Below, piece after piece: positions 23,182 to 32,762 of a stretch of DNA of 64,000 nt. The DNA lies in contig SPDT01000006.1 in the NCBI GenBank assembly GCA_008477525.1, positions 1,329,501 to 1,393,500 on the forward strand. Reading direction: 5' to 3'. The notes beneath the pieces are model-generated. The model saw only the letters and a program-made list of their open reading frames with translations, searched no databases and had not been told where the DNA came from. Positions within the stretch are counted from its first letter, which is position 1. Every line of letters starts with the position of its first letter. The stretch is from Hypomyces perniciosus. Lineage: Eukaryota; Ascomycota; Sordariomycetes; Hypocreales; Hypocreaceae. The position numbers and the translations under genes are program-made.

Positions 23182-24491
23182 TTATCGAATCTCAGGCTCC
23201 CGCATAAAGTCGGGAATGGTGAATCCCGTCTCGCCGCCTTCAAGTCTTGCAGAGGTCAATGCCTGAGCGATGTCGTTCAGCTTGGGAGATCGCCTCCCAT
23301 CTGACTGTCGGTGCTTCCAGTCGTGTCCATCATCTCCTCCACACGACTGTTATCATGGTCGGCTCCTTGGACCGCGTCCGCATCAAAGGCGTAGATTTTT
23401 ATTCCACGCAAGTGCGTGTCCTTGCCGTTCTGGTGGTTCTCGAGGATCTGCATCTGCAGCACATAGGAGACGAGAGTGTTGCCGTCAGGATCACCACCTG
23501 CGCCGGCAATGGGAACCTGTTGCCAGCCGAATGGGCTGTCGAGGTTCATGGTGGCAAATTCAATGAGGTTGTTCTCGCTGGTTCCCGACTTGAAGATAAT
23601 CTTGGTAGGGGTGTAGGACTCATCTTCCTTGTAGTCAACGTAGAAACGGATGTCGCGAATGCCCACGCGCTTGACAAAGTACACTGTAAGCTTGTGCGGC
23701 TGCGGACCATCTGATCTGAAATCCAGAGTTAGCACGATGTGTCCATTCAGAATCAAGATACCACAGGAAGAAACTTACTGCCAGTAAAGCTTCAGATCAT
23801 CGCTCCGAAGCTCTTCAACACCATTGCCCTGCTTGTGGCTGCTGACAGTGAACTTGCCCAGGTTGGAAATCTCCTTGAGCCCAAGAGTAGCAGGGTCCAC
23901 CAAAGGTGCTACTTCCTGCTCTTCCTCGATATCAACCTGCTCCTCGACACTGGTGTCCTCGATTTCGTAATGGTCCTGAGAAAGAGCCTCCTCGTCGTAT
24001 GTCAGAGAACCGAGGTGCTGCTCCAGACGAGCCTCGACACCACGGCGGGTCATACCCAGAACACTAAGATCCGGCTCAGAATCAGAGCCATCAGAGTCGA
24101 ATTGCAGACTGAGCCGATGGTTGGCATTCACACGAGTGGCTGGGCCCATATTAGCAACAGTGGACTGGCGAGGAATTTCTCGAGGGCCGCGCTCGAGCCG
24201 ACGGCGAATGATCTGAAGATGACGGTGTCTGTGGGTGACTTGGCGGCGTTCTTGAGAGGCGATCCTCTAGTTCCGTGCAAAGTTCATCATGATGGCCTCG
24301 AGGTTTTCCTTGTCTACGGAAGGAAATGGCCGCCAAGTTGGCTGTCTGTGATAGAGGAGAGTCCCGGAAGGAGAGGTAGGTAGCTCCTGAAGGGGAGGAC
24401 GATTATGGGTAGGCTTGAAGCGAGGCAGTGGAGGTGACTCTGGCAGATGGGAGGTTTCCTGAAAGATAGAAAAGGGCAGAATGGAAGTCAT
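23182..24491 (-). CDS. apc10: Anaphase-promoting complex subunit 10 (Doc1), 5' structure unresolved and one frameshift near the 3' end
   Basis: APC/C subunit that helps recognise D-box substrates. Certain exons on the minus strand are 24149(or higher)-23779 and 23715-23182, joined across a 63-nt intron (GTAAGT...TTTCAG). The DOC domain is clear: DDLKLYWQSDG, KVxYVDYKEDESYTPTKI-type block, GWQQVP, and LENHQNGKDTHLRGIKIY. The last 30 codons (LNDIAQ...MREPEIR) are in a different frame; a single-base shift near 23290-23310 joins them. The restored end, Ile-Arg then TAA at 23182-23184, is the IR tail that docks APC10 on Cdc27/APC3. Upstream, the same frame stays open to 24491 except for one TAG at about 24267-24269, so a further 5' exon, an intron over the TAG, or a start near 24149 are all possible. 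Confidence 0.88.
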
Positions 24492-24797
24492 GTCAAGGAA
24501 TAAAGGAATGAAGGGGCAGTGTGCCTTTTTAAAGAACGACTAGGGTGAGGCAAAGTAAAAGAGTGAATGAACGAAAAGGCAAAGTTGCAGAAAGTTTGAA
24601 GTTTATGCAGGTAGAAGAAAATAAAAAGGTTAGGCTTTTATGGCAGAAAAAAAAGACAATTGGAAAAGATCAGATGAAAGTTGCGTAAGGTAGGTAGGCT
24701 GCTAAGGAACTGAGGAAATGCTGATAGCAGGGAGGGCGATTACGGACTCAAGGTGCTTGGGTGCATGTCTACCTAAGAAATTACTGCAATGACTTAC

Positions 24798-25053
24798 ATC
24801 TATGGAGGCGAAAAGGATTGGGCGGAGGAGCTATATCGCCATGCTGATAGCCACCAGGGCGTTGGTTGTCTGGCGTTCGGTGAGCGTCTGGCGTCACCTG
24901 GACCTGGACCTGGAGGCGTTGTTGACGCTGTCGTCCCTCAAGCTGCTGAGACAGGCCCTGGGCTTGAGCCTGGGCTTGGGCTTGTGCTCCTTGGTGGGAG
25001 TTGGCCGTTGAAGCTACATGACGAGCTCGTCTGGAGCCGCGAGCAATGTCCAT
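24798..25053 (-). CDS. Open frame with Gln/Ala repeats ending at a good splice donor; status uncertain
   Basis: An 85-codon open frame starting at 25053, rich in Arg and Gln with an AQAQAQAQAQ repeat, that stops at a consensus donor (T|GTAAGTCATT) at 24797. It could be the first exon of a gene running toward APC10. However, the phase it leaves (one base, T) creates a stop with the acceptors that would join it to the APC10 frame (24451, 24267). No family is recognised. The repeat arises from tandem GGGCTTG/GAGCCTG units in the DNA, so it may also be non-coding. Confidence 0.25.
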
Positions 25054-25228
25054 ACTTTGGCCCGTTGGAGACGACAGAGACGACCATTTATTGCTATCAC
25101 TGCCATTCTTTGGTGGTGGTTACACACATAGGTACGCTGAACTGGACCTGTTGCGCGTGGTCACGTGATGGTCCATCAAAGCATCGACATCGAAAGTTGA
25201 CCAAACCTTGTTTGCTTGTCTCATTCCC

Positions 25229-25267
25229 CTACCTCTACTACCTCTACCTCTACCTCTACCTCTACTA
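25229..25267. repeat. Tandem hexanucleotide repeat CTCTAC/CCTCTA
   Basis: About six near-perfect copies of CTCTAC, with one CTACTAC interruption, in the intergenic region upstream of the APC10 side. Confidence 0.85.
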
Positions 25268-25599
25268 TTAGACATTTTCAAGTTAAATACTACTAATTGA
25301 GGTATTTTCCGTCGGGGCGATTCTTAGCAGTATCCTCTCGAGAGAGTCGGGTCTGCCCTATTCCATGGAATATTCAGCAAATGCCGCAACTCAAGGCCGG
25401 CTGCTCAATGTCCATCTGCTTTCGCCGCAACTGAGTCATCTTCGAAATCGAAGCCATCATAAGTCGTCAGTCATGCCATGCCAACGCTTCCATTAAACTG
25501 GCAGTCATTCCTCCCGGTTTATCGTCGAATCACGATTCCAGATTTCTTCAGATGATCGTGCAGGTCCAACCTGCATCAGTGGAATTGACCATGACCTCC

Positions 25600-25851
25600 T
25601 TAACGTTGTTGTTGAAGCTCCTGAAGTTCAAACTGCTCTTGATCTTGACGCCGCGTTTCCGCTCGAAGTCGTCGAATTTCACGCTCTCGTCGCCGCGCCT
25701 CTATCTGTGGTCGGCATGCTATGGTGTAAGTAATCCCAAAGAGTATGGCGCCGAGAACTGCCCCAATGAGGAGTCCAAAGATAGCAGTTCGTGTTGGGGT
25801 TCCTCCCTGTGTAAGGGCATTCCACGGATAGTCCGGGTGATCTTCACTCAT
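25600..25851 (-). CDS. Small single-pass membrane protein of unknown function
   Basis: An 83-residue frame starting MSEDHPDYPWNALTQ. I chose this Met because the upstream Lys-rich 18 residues look like 5' UTR. One predicted transmembrane helix (AIFGLLIGAVLGAILFGITY, about residues 22-41) is followed by a strongly charged Arg/Glu/Gln helix likely to be a coiled coil. The Asn/Asp-rich N-terminus and positive C-terminal flank suggest a cytosolic or matrix-facing tail. No family is recognised. The codon pattern and clean amphipathic tail support a real gene; there is no intron. Confidence 0.5.
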   Translation of the reverse strand: MSEDHPDYPWNALTQGGTPTRTAIFGLLIGAVLGAILFGITYTIACRPQIEARRREREIRRLRAETRRQDQEQFELQELQQQR

Positions 25852-26320
25852 GGTTGTTTGTTGGCCCATGGAGGGTTTCTTTTTTCCTTCGTCTTTTTTT
25901 TTCACGTAACTTCTCTCTTGGTGAGCTTAGGCCAATGTGTGGTCGATTTCCGGCGGCTTGGTGGGTTATTTGAATAATTCAAATATTCAAATATTCACTT
26001 GGTCAGGCGAGATGCTGAAGGTTAAGTATCTGGATACGTGGTGAGAAACTGACTGATTCTGTGTTGGTTATGATGATGCTGGGTAGTGAATCGCGGAGAG
26101 TTGTGGTGCAGGAGAGACCACCTCTTTTCCCAGCGGCACAAATCTATTCAAGTCTCAGACAGCTAGTCAAGTGTACCTGCTGCTAATGAAGCGATATCAT
26201 TTTCACCTGCCTTGAATCATTCTTAAGCAGTCATTCCCCCTCTCGGACAATCAGCACGATACCATCAACTTACACAGGAGCTGCTATTGTCAATCATGCT
26301 TGAGCGAGTCGTGAAAAGGA

Positions 26321-26349
26321 ACATCATACATCATACATCATACATCATT
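26321..26349. repeat. Tandem repeat ATCATAC, period 7
   Basis: Three to four copies of CATACAT/ATCATAC just downstream of the P4H-like gene's stop codon, in its 3' flank. Confidence 0.8.
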
Positions 26350-26360
26350 GTCGCAGGAAA

Positions 26361-27236
26361 TCACTCCCCACGAATCTCCACTGACAGCGGCATCTGCCTC
26401 GTCCAGATGTTCATCCCAATCTTCTCGCCACTCACCACCGGCAATCCTGCATGCAACGTCCTCTGATCCCCCTGACCATCCTGCAACAGATTCTCCCAAT
26501 ACACTGCATTCCCCTCCACCGGCCTAAATGTCACTCCGGCCTCATACTCCTCGTCACAATCCACAAATTGACACCAGCGCTCATCCCGGAGCGCGTCCAG
26601 CACGGGGAAGTTGGTGCCCCCGCCCGTCACGTTGGCCGCCTTGAGGTATCCGAAGAACGAACTGATTCGATTTTCCCCCAGAGGCGCTGTAGTGTGTGTC
26701 TCGTCAGTGAACCAGTCTGTGTGGAAGTGGTAGTGTTGCGCTGCGCCGTATCTGACGAGTTGGATGGGTTCGAGGTGTGATTCGGGGATATCGAAGCCTT
26801 GGAAGAAGAGAGCGCGGGCTTCGATGCAGCGAACGATAGCGTCTCTCTCGACGGTCGTGGATTGAGAGGTTCGGACGGAGTGGATGGCCGAGTCGCCTGC
26901 TGAGCCGAGGACAGCTGAGTGTTTGAACCGATCTTGCCTGTTACATCTCAATGATCCATTTCGAAGTTGCTATAGGGTAGGTGAGTAGAGCAAAATGGCT
27001 TACGCTAGGTGTAGTAAATGTGCTCGCTCATCGGGTGTGATGAAATCCTCAATATAAATAACCAGAGGCGACTTGCTCAAGAGATGGACCTTGTAGGGAG
27101 GATCCACGCATTCATAGTTTGCTGGAACGGACGCTGTCTTTTCAGAGAGTGGAAGCTGTTGTTGATCCTCAGCTCTAGATGCGGCGATAGCTGCAAAGGC
27201 CAGCCAACAACGTATCAAGCCTCGACAATTCACCAT
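26361..27236 (-). CDS. Secreted/ER prolyl 4-hydroxylase-like 2-oxoglutarate Fe(II) dioxygenase
   Basis: Two exons on the minus strand, 27236-27004 and 26937-26361, split by a 66-nt intron (GTAAGC...TAACAG); 269 residues. A signal peptide is visible (CWLAFAAIAASRAED). The P4H catalytic fold carries its iron ligands HTD (in YHFHTDW) and the distal His of TLHAGLPV, with the 2-oxoglutarate Lys in EKIGMNIWTR. Family members hydroxylate proline or other residues in secretory-pathway proteins. The fungal paralogues of this type are poorly characterised and the substrate cannot be read from sequence. The frame is intact. Confidence 0.92.
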
Positions 27237-27292
27237 TTTGCTTTCTTAATAGGCCGAGCTTTAAAAGGAAAACAATTGCGAGTGTAAAAATG

Positions 27293-27315
27293 AATAAATA
27301 AATAAATAAATAAAT
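27293..27315. repeat. Microsatellite (AAAT)n
   Basis: Six AAAT/AATA units in the upstream region of the P4H-like gene. Confidence 0.9.
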
Positions 27316-27584
27316 CTCTTTAAAAAGACCGAGTCAGGAAGGACCCTGTGCTTTATTCTGTGACTGCAGCTCACCCCTCCATCCATGAGCCCAGACGGAC
27401 TCGATGAAACACGAAACGTTGCACCCCTGCATCTTCCTTGGCCACTGTTTTAGAATCATGTTTAAGCCTAACTAGGGGGAGGCAAGAAGGGCAAGTGAAA
27501 GAAAGGCCAAGTTTATTGTCCATCTCGATTCTTCCTTCTCACTCAATTACTCCTTGATGATTGGCCTCTTCTCGTGTCAAAATC

Positions 27585-28923
27585 ATGATGACGAGACTTA
27601 CTGGTTTGTTACTACTGACATGCGGGCTGCTTTCTGGTACTGTCTTGAGCATCTCAGATCTCAGTGGGGCAGCTGAGGTGAAGCAGCATCTTGCTGAGCA
27701 GCAATACACATTACTTGCTCGTAAGTTTAAACACTTATGAACGGCCTTGGGCATGCTGCTGATGCAGAGAAACAGTTGTTGCCGTAAGAAAATCCAACAC
27801 ATGTACGAATTGATGTATATACCCTTACTGACGCTACGAGACGCTCAACCACACAGCCTCAGACGTAAGTGCATAATTGCGGCATCAATCCACGAAGCAA
27901 CTAACTGACCCATCGAAGTGAAGCCAGCAAATCTCTTCTTGAAGAATGGAAATCAGTCCAGAAAGAAGTCAGCGCAGCCAAGGTCGTTGACTGCATGACA
28001 GCCCGCGAGCTATGCCAGGAACTGGACGTCACATCATTCCCTACCATCCGACTATACCAAAAAGATGGCCCGGCAACTCGCTATCGCGGCCCTCGAAAGG
28101 CCGCATCGTAAGCCTCACTCACTTTTATACTCCGTATATGTCTCCAACTCCCACGTTGCTGACATTGCCTCAGAATCACCTCCTTCGTTAAGCGAGCTCT
28201 CCGACCAGCAGTCCAAGACCTCGACATCCAAAAGCTCAACGACTTCATCGCCAGCGACGATTTCGTTTTTATCGCCCAACTCCAGCAGGAGGACATAAAC
28301 CTTGCTGCCCGCTTCCATGACCTTGCTAATGAGTACCGCGATCGGTATTCATTTGGCCTGGCTACCGTGGCTGATATACCCAGCAGCGTCTGGTGCTACA
28401 ACAACCCCGATGAGTCGCAGCACATGGCCACGCATTTAGAGAGCGTTGGATCTCTGAAGGAGCTACTTGAGATATGCACGGCAGAATTGATTCCGCAAAT
28501 GACGCGCCGAAATGAAATGAAGTACCTATCGGTAAATCCCTACCTCAAAGCCACAAGCCGTCGCAATGCTGACGATCCCGTATCTAGTCGGGAAAGTCTT
28601 TGGTCTACTACTTCACCAACGACGATGCCAACCGCGAACGCTACACCAATAATATGAAGCGCACGGCGAAACGGTACCAAGAGTTCCTCAAATTCGTCAC
28701 CGTCGACTCGCGCGAGTATCCAGACATGCAGCGCAACCTCGGCATCCAGTCTGACAAGGGCCTGGCGGTACAAAACCCCCACAACGGACAAGTATTCCCA
28801 TACAAGGGGGCCATCTCGCCAGACAGAATTAGCGAGTTCATTGTGGGTATTTCAGAGGGCAGAGTCCAGCCATGGGATGGAAGGTTTGCGGAGGAGGGTG
28901 GCGCGACCCATGATGAATTATGA
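27585..28923 (+). CDS. PDI-like thioredoxin-fold protein lacking a visible CXXC site
   Basis: Likely ER-lumen protein of the protein disulfide isomerase family. Exon 1 is 27585-27720 with a signal peptide (LTGLLLLTCGLLSGTVLS). The clear later exons are 27919-28107, 28174-28531 and 28588-28923. Between 27721 and 27918 there seem to be one or two micro-exons that I could not place in a consistent phase. The thioredoxin fold is seen in VVDCMTARELCQELDVTSFPTIRLYQ, whose TSFPT carries the cis-Pro, and a second domain in SLVYYFTND...FVTVDSREYPDMQ. No CXXC motif is present where the active site should be, nor a C-terminal KDEL/HDEL (it ends THDEL, which could act as a retrieval signal). Probably a chaperone-like, redox-inactive PDI relative. 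Confidence 0.8.
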
Positions 28924-29427
28924 TGCGATGAGATGGTAATCCTCACGCCCGGTTGACGGGGGGGCGCTGAGCATTGATTAACCATTTGTTGAAGGCATCA
29001 CATGTCCCAAAGGAAAATCAACGGGCAGGCAGATGGTAGCATTATCCCCTCATGAAATAGTCCTGAAAAGGATGTTAATAAGAATATTATATATGCGAAT
29101 AAGTACCAAGCAATATCCAGACAGATTTCTCCTTCTCGAAGCGGAAGTGTGGCATGTATTACGCCGAATAGCTGCATCTCGCATCTGCCTTCAATCTTAG
29201 ACACACACCACCTCGTTAAGCTGCATGACACCAAAAAAAAAGCGAGAAAGCTGAGACATGGTTGCTCCTAGTGACCAATAAGTCCATCGAATCCATGTAC
29301 GAAGGATGCGGGAGCCGGCCCTTCTTCCTATTTATAAATAGGAGATGAGGGCAACTATTAGATAGTAGTAGGATGAAGAAGGCATCTGCCTCCGAATTTT
29401 TCGTATCCAGTACGAAGTGCGAAGCAC
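28924..29427. other. Intergenic region left of the TIR element
   Basis: About 500 bp with no coding signal. TACGAAGTGCGAAGCACGTACG near 29410-29432 is part of the same TACGA-type sequence seen around the element ends. Confidence 0.5.
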
Positions 29428-29634
29428 GTACGAAGGTTGAGCCGCAAAGAGAAGAGTCACTTCGCAACTAGCAGTACCCCTGCCACACAGTATTAACTAT
29501 TAGCCTTTAAATAGTATTTTATTTTACAATAAAAGGCTAAATTTCTATTAAATTTACTTAATTATTAAATAATTTTTTTTGTTTATAGTAAATAATATGT
29601 ATTTTAAATATAAAATAAACTATAATTAAATAGC

Positions 29635-29784
<150 letters not shown>

Positions 29785-29849
29785 CTGGTTATTTTTTAAT
29801 AAATATAGGCCTAAAGGATCGCTAAAAGGGATAGCTGTAGCGATATATG

Positions 29850-30467
29850 TAGAGTAGTGCTATTTATATAGATAGAAATTGCTATTTATACAGATAGTCC
29901 GTGCGCCGCCCGCGAAAATCTCCCTGCAGCTACTCGTACCATATAAGTTAATCCTTTATATAATACTATAATAGATAGCAGCAGCAATATATTACTTTAT
30001 ATATTACTTTAATTAACAGGTCTTTAATATCCCTTTTATCTACTCTATACAGAATCTCCCCAGCCTGACTATTCTTCTGGCTGTATAGCTGGCACAATAT
30101 CATTAAACTCCTTAATCCTAGCTAATGCTGTAGCCGAGATATGGCTCTGTCGTTGCGATATTTTATGGTTAGGTTCGGGCAAATCTAGCAGCTCTGAGGG
30201 TGACCGCAGCCGCCTAGGATTTTCGCTATCAGGATCCGCGTAATCGACGAAGTTAAAGCCAGACGCATCTTCAGATTGAGTTAATAAAGGGTTAATGGGG
30301 ATATCCATTACAGTAAAGGGCGCCGATAGTATTGGATTGGTGGTGTTGTTGTGGCTAAATGTGTTATTGAAAATGTTAGGAATTAAAAGCTAAGGAGATT
30401 TTCGCGGGCGGCGCACAGACTATCTGTGTGAATAGCAATTTCTATCTGTGTGAATAGCATTACTCTA
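29850..30467. mobile_element. Inner element with 74-bp terminal inverted repeats, nested in the outer element
   Basis: The left end 29850-29923 and the reverse complement of 30394-30467 agree at 67 of 74 positions; all 7 differences are transitions. Five of them are CpA in the right arm versus TpA in the left arm, the classic repeat-induced point mutation signature. Each arm itself contains a direct repeat of the type GCTATTCACACAGATAG spaced by AAATT, and ends in GCGCCGCCCGCGAAAATCTCC-like sequence. The interior carries one open frame on the minus strand. Confidence 0.75.
30069..30308 (-). CDS. Short open frame inside the inner TIR element
   Basis: A 79-codon frame (start MDIPINPLLTQSED, end IVPAIQPEE). 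It contains no motif I recognise; it has no DDE triad and is too short to be a transposase. It may be a remnant, or the accessory product of a small element. It is the only long frame between the inner inverted repeats, which is the main reason to list it. Confidence 0.3.
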   Translation of the reverse strand: MDIPINPLLTQSEDASGFNFVDYADPDSENPRRLRSPSELLDLPEPNHKISQRQSHISATALARIKEFNDIVPAIQPEE

Positions 30468-30620
30468 TACGAAGTAGATAAGGGAATATGCCTTACTATT
30501 ACAGTATATTATAGCAGGCTTAGCTGGCTTTTATAGGTAGGGTCTTCTTAATATATACTGTGTGGCAGGGGTGCCGCTAGTTATAAAGTGACTTTTCTCT
30601 TTGCGGCTCTACTTTCGTAC

Positions 30621-31223
30621 TCGTACTATTAAACCCTCCTTTCTAATAGGAGTTGAAGCCATGTCAGAATTTACGAGTAGTACGACTATTGTGGGTACAT
30701 GTGAAAATGGCAGTGGACGTTCTCACATCTCTGTCTTTGGCGAAGTACGAAGTACATAGTAATAGTAATAGTACCTCTATTAAGGCCGGCCCGACTCAGT
30801 CAACCGACTCACATCATGTTTCGTGTTTCGGGAATGGCTACGAAATTAGCTTCGCCTATATTTTATTTAGCACCACTATACAAAGTAGAGTACTCGGTAC
30901 TCCTTAAAATCCCATCAATGAAGAGGCACCAGGGGACATGGGTATACTCAGCTGGCTGCGTAACTGACCGCCGAGTAATATGTTGTACTCCATAGTAGTT
31001 AGAGCATTCATTAATAAGTGTGCTCCAGTTCCACGGTCCTGGAACACTTAGTGTTCCCATTTTGCTCCATCAATGTTTTGCTGTCTCCCTCCAAAGTCGG
31101 TATTGATGTTGTTTCCTTCTTGATCCCTTGGCATTATGCGATAGACCAAGCGCGTGCGAGTATCCTTCTTGGCCACTCGGTGGTTTAACTTGCAGCCGAT
31201 CTATTTCTCCCGTTTTAGTCAAT
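30621..31223. other. Intergenic region and promoter of the glycosyltransferase gene
   Basis: Holds TACGAAGTAC/AGTAC-type repeats near 30741-30760 and 30885-30900. No coding signal. Confidence 0.5.
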
Positions 31224-32762
31224 ATGCTTCTCGGGCAAAAGATGCTATCCCGACGCCCCGTCATTTTGTTCATTGTTTTTAGTATCTTCGTGGGCGCATT
31301 GCTAAGCGTCTCAGTGAGGTTGGAGACATTATGTCTTAATGGAATTTACTGTGGCGATTCGCTCCAAACTGAGCAAAGGCCACATGCAGATGGATACTTA
31401 CACTCTGAAGAGACGAAGAGCCATGGGGAGGATAGACTCTCGGGCATAGCCCTCAACAAGACGAGCACATTCGAGTTTGATTGTGCCCACTTCCCCGACA
31501 CTTCCAACATCCTTCTTGTCATGAAAACAGGAGCCTCCGAGGCATACATCAAGGTTCCGACCCAGCTGGTGACCAACCTCAAGTGCCTGCCAGAGTTCCT
31601 CATCTTCAGCGACAAAGAACAGAAGATAGCAGGCTACTCTATCTATGATAGCCTCGACAAAGTCCTTGAGTCAGTGAAACTCTCCAACAAGGACTTCGAC
31701 ATATACTTTCGCCAACAAGAGTGTGGGGCCGACCAGGAGAGCTGCAACAAGCACGCCGACACTGCATCCGAGGGCTGGGCGCTGGACAAGTACAAGAACG
31801 TCCACATTGCCGAGAAGACGTTCAAAATGCGACCCAACTACGATTGGTACCTCTTTGTTGACGCCGACACGTATGTGGTGTGGCCAACGCTGGTTGAGTG
31901 GCTGAAGAAACTGAAACCCTCAAAACCACTATACTTCGGAAGTGTTGCGATGTTGGGCGGCTTTCCCTTTGGGCATGGCGGCAGTGGCTACCTCGTGTCT
32001 AAGACAGCCATGCAGACGTTTTTGGAGGGAAAGACGGACGTGGCAAACCATTGGGATGAGGAGACGAAGGGAGTATGCTGTGGTGACGTTATGTTTGCCA
32101 AGGCGTTGAAGGAGGCAACTGGTATTGATGTGAAGAACACGGTAAGTAGAGAACCCCTGCATCGACCAGCTTTTGGAAAGGAGGTGAGACAAATTCTTTA
32201 GTGGCCAACGATTAACGGAGAGAAACCGTTCACGATCCCGTACTCGAAGCAGGAGTGGTGCCAGCCTATCGCGACAATGCACCACGTGGGGAGCGAGGAG
32301 CTGTCGGACCTTTACGCCTTTGAACAAGAGCGAAAGTTTGCATCCCCTATGCGTTTCAAGGACCTATACCACCGATTTATTTCGCATCGGCTTGCCCCTA
32401 GCCGCCCAGATTGGGACAACTTGAGCGACGACGTCTTCTACCTGAACGCCTCAGCGCACTCATATGAGGACTGGGAACTGAAGCGTGCCAAAAAAGACAA
32501 CTTATCCAAACTTGAACTAGAGGCTCACTTGAGCTTCTACCATTGCCAAATGGCGTGTGAGGCCGACGAGGGGTGCTTGCAGTACCGCTTCCACAAGGGC
32601 ATCTGTGGGATCAGCGAGAAGATCAAGCACGGCCATCCGACGAAGAAGGAAGAAAAGGCGGAGGACCAATGGACAAGCGGATGGGTCGTGGACAGGATCA
32701 GGACGTGGGTGCGAGACCACGACAAGTGCGGCAACGTCGTGTGGCCTCTGCCAGGAAAGTAG
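31224..32762 (+). CDS. Glycosyltransferase family 31-like type II membrane protein
   Basis: Exons 31224-32141 and 32202-32762 are joined across a 60-nt phase-0 intron (GTAAGT...TTTAG); 492 residues. The Met at 31224 gives MLLGQKMLSRRPVILFIVFSIF with a signal-anchor helix, the type II topology of Golgi transferases; an in-frame Met at 31128 is an alternative. The catalytic region has the DxD metal/nucleotide-sugar motif in LFVDADTYVVWP, preceded by SEGWALDKYKN and followed by FGHGGSGYLVSKTAMQ and CCGDVMFAKAL, typical of core-1 galactosyltransferase/Fringe-like proteins. The C-terminal 120 residues have spaced cysteines (YHCQMACEADEGCLQYRF, GICGISEK) like a PAN/apple-type lectin module. Sugar and acceptor are unknown. 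Confidence 0.88.
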
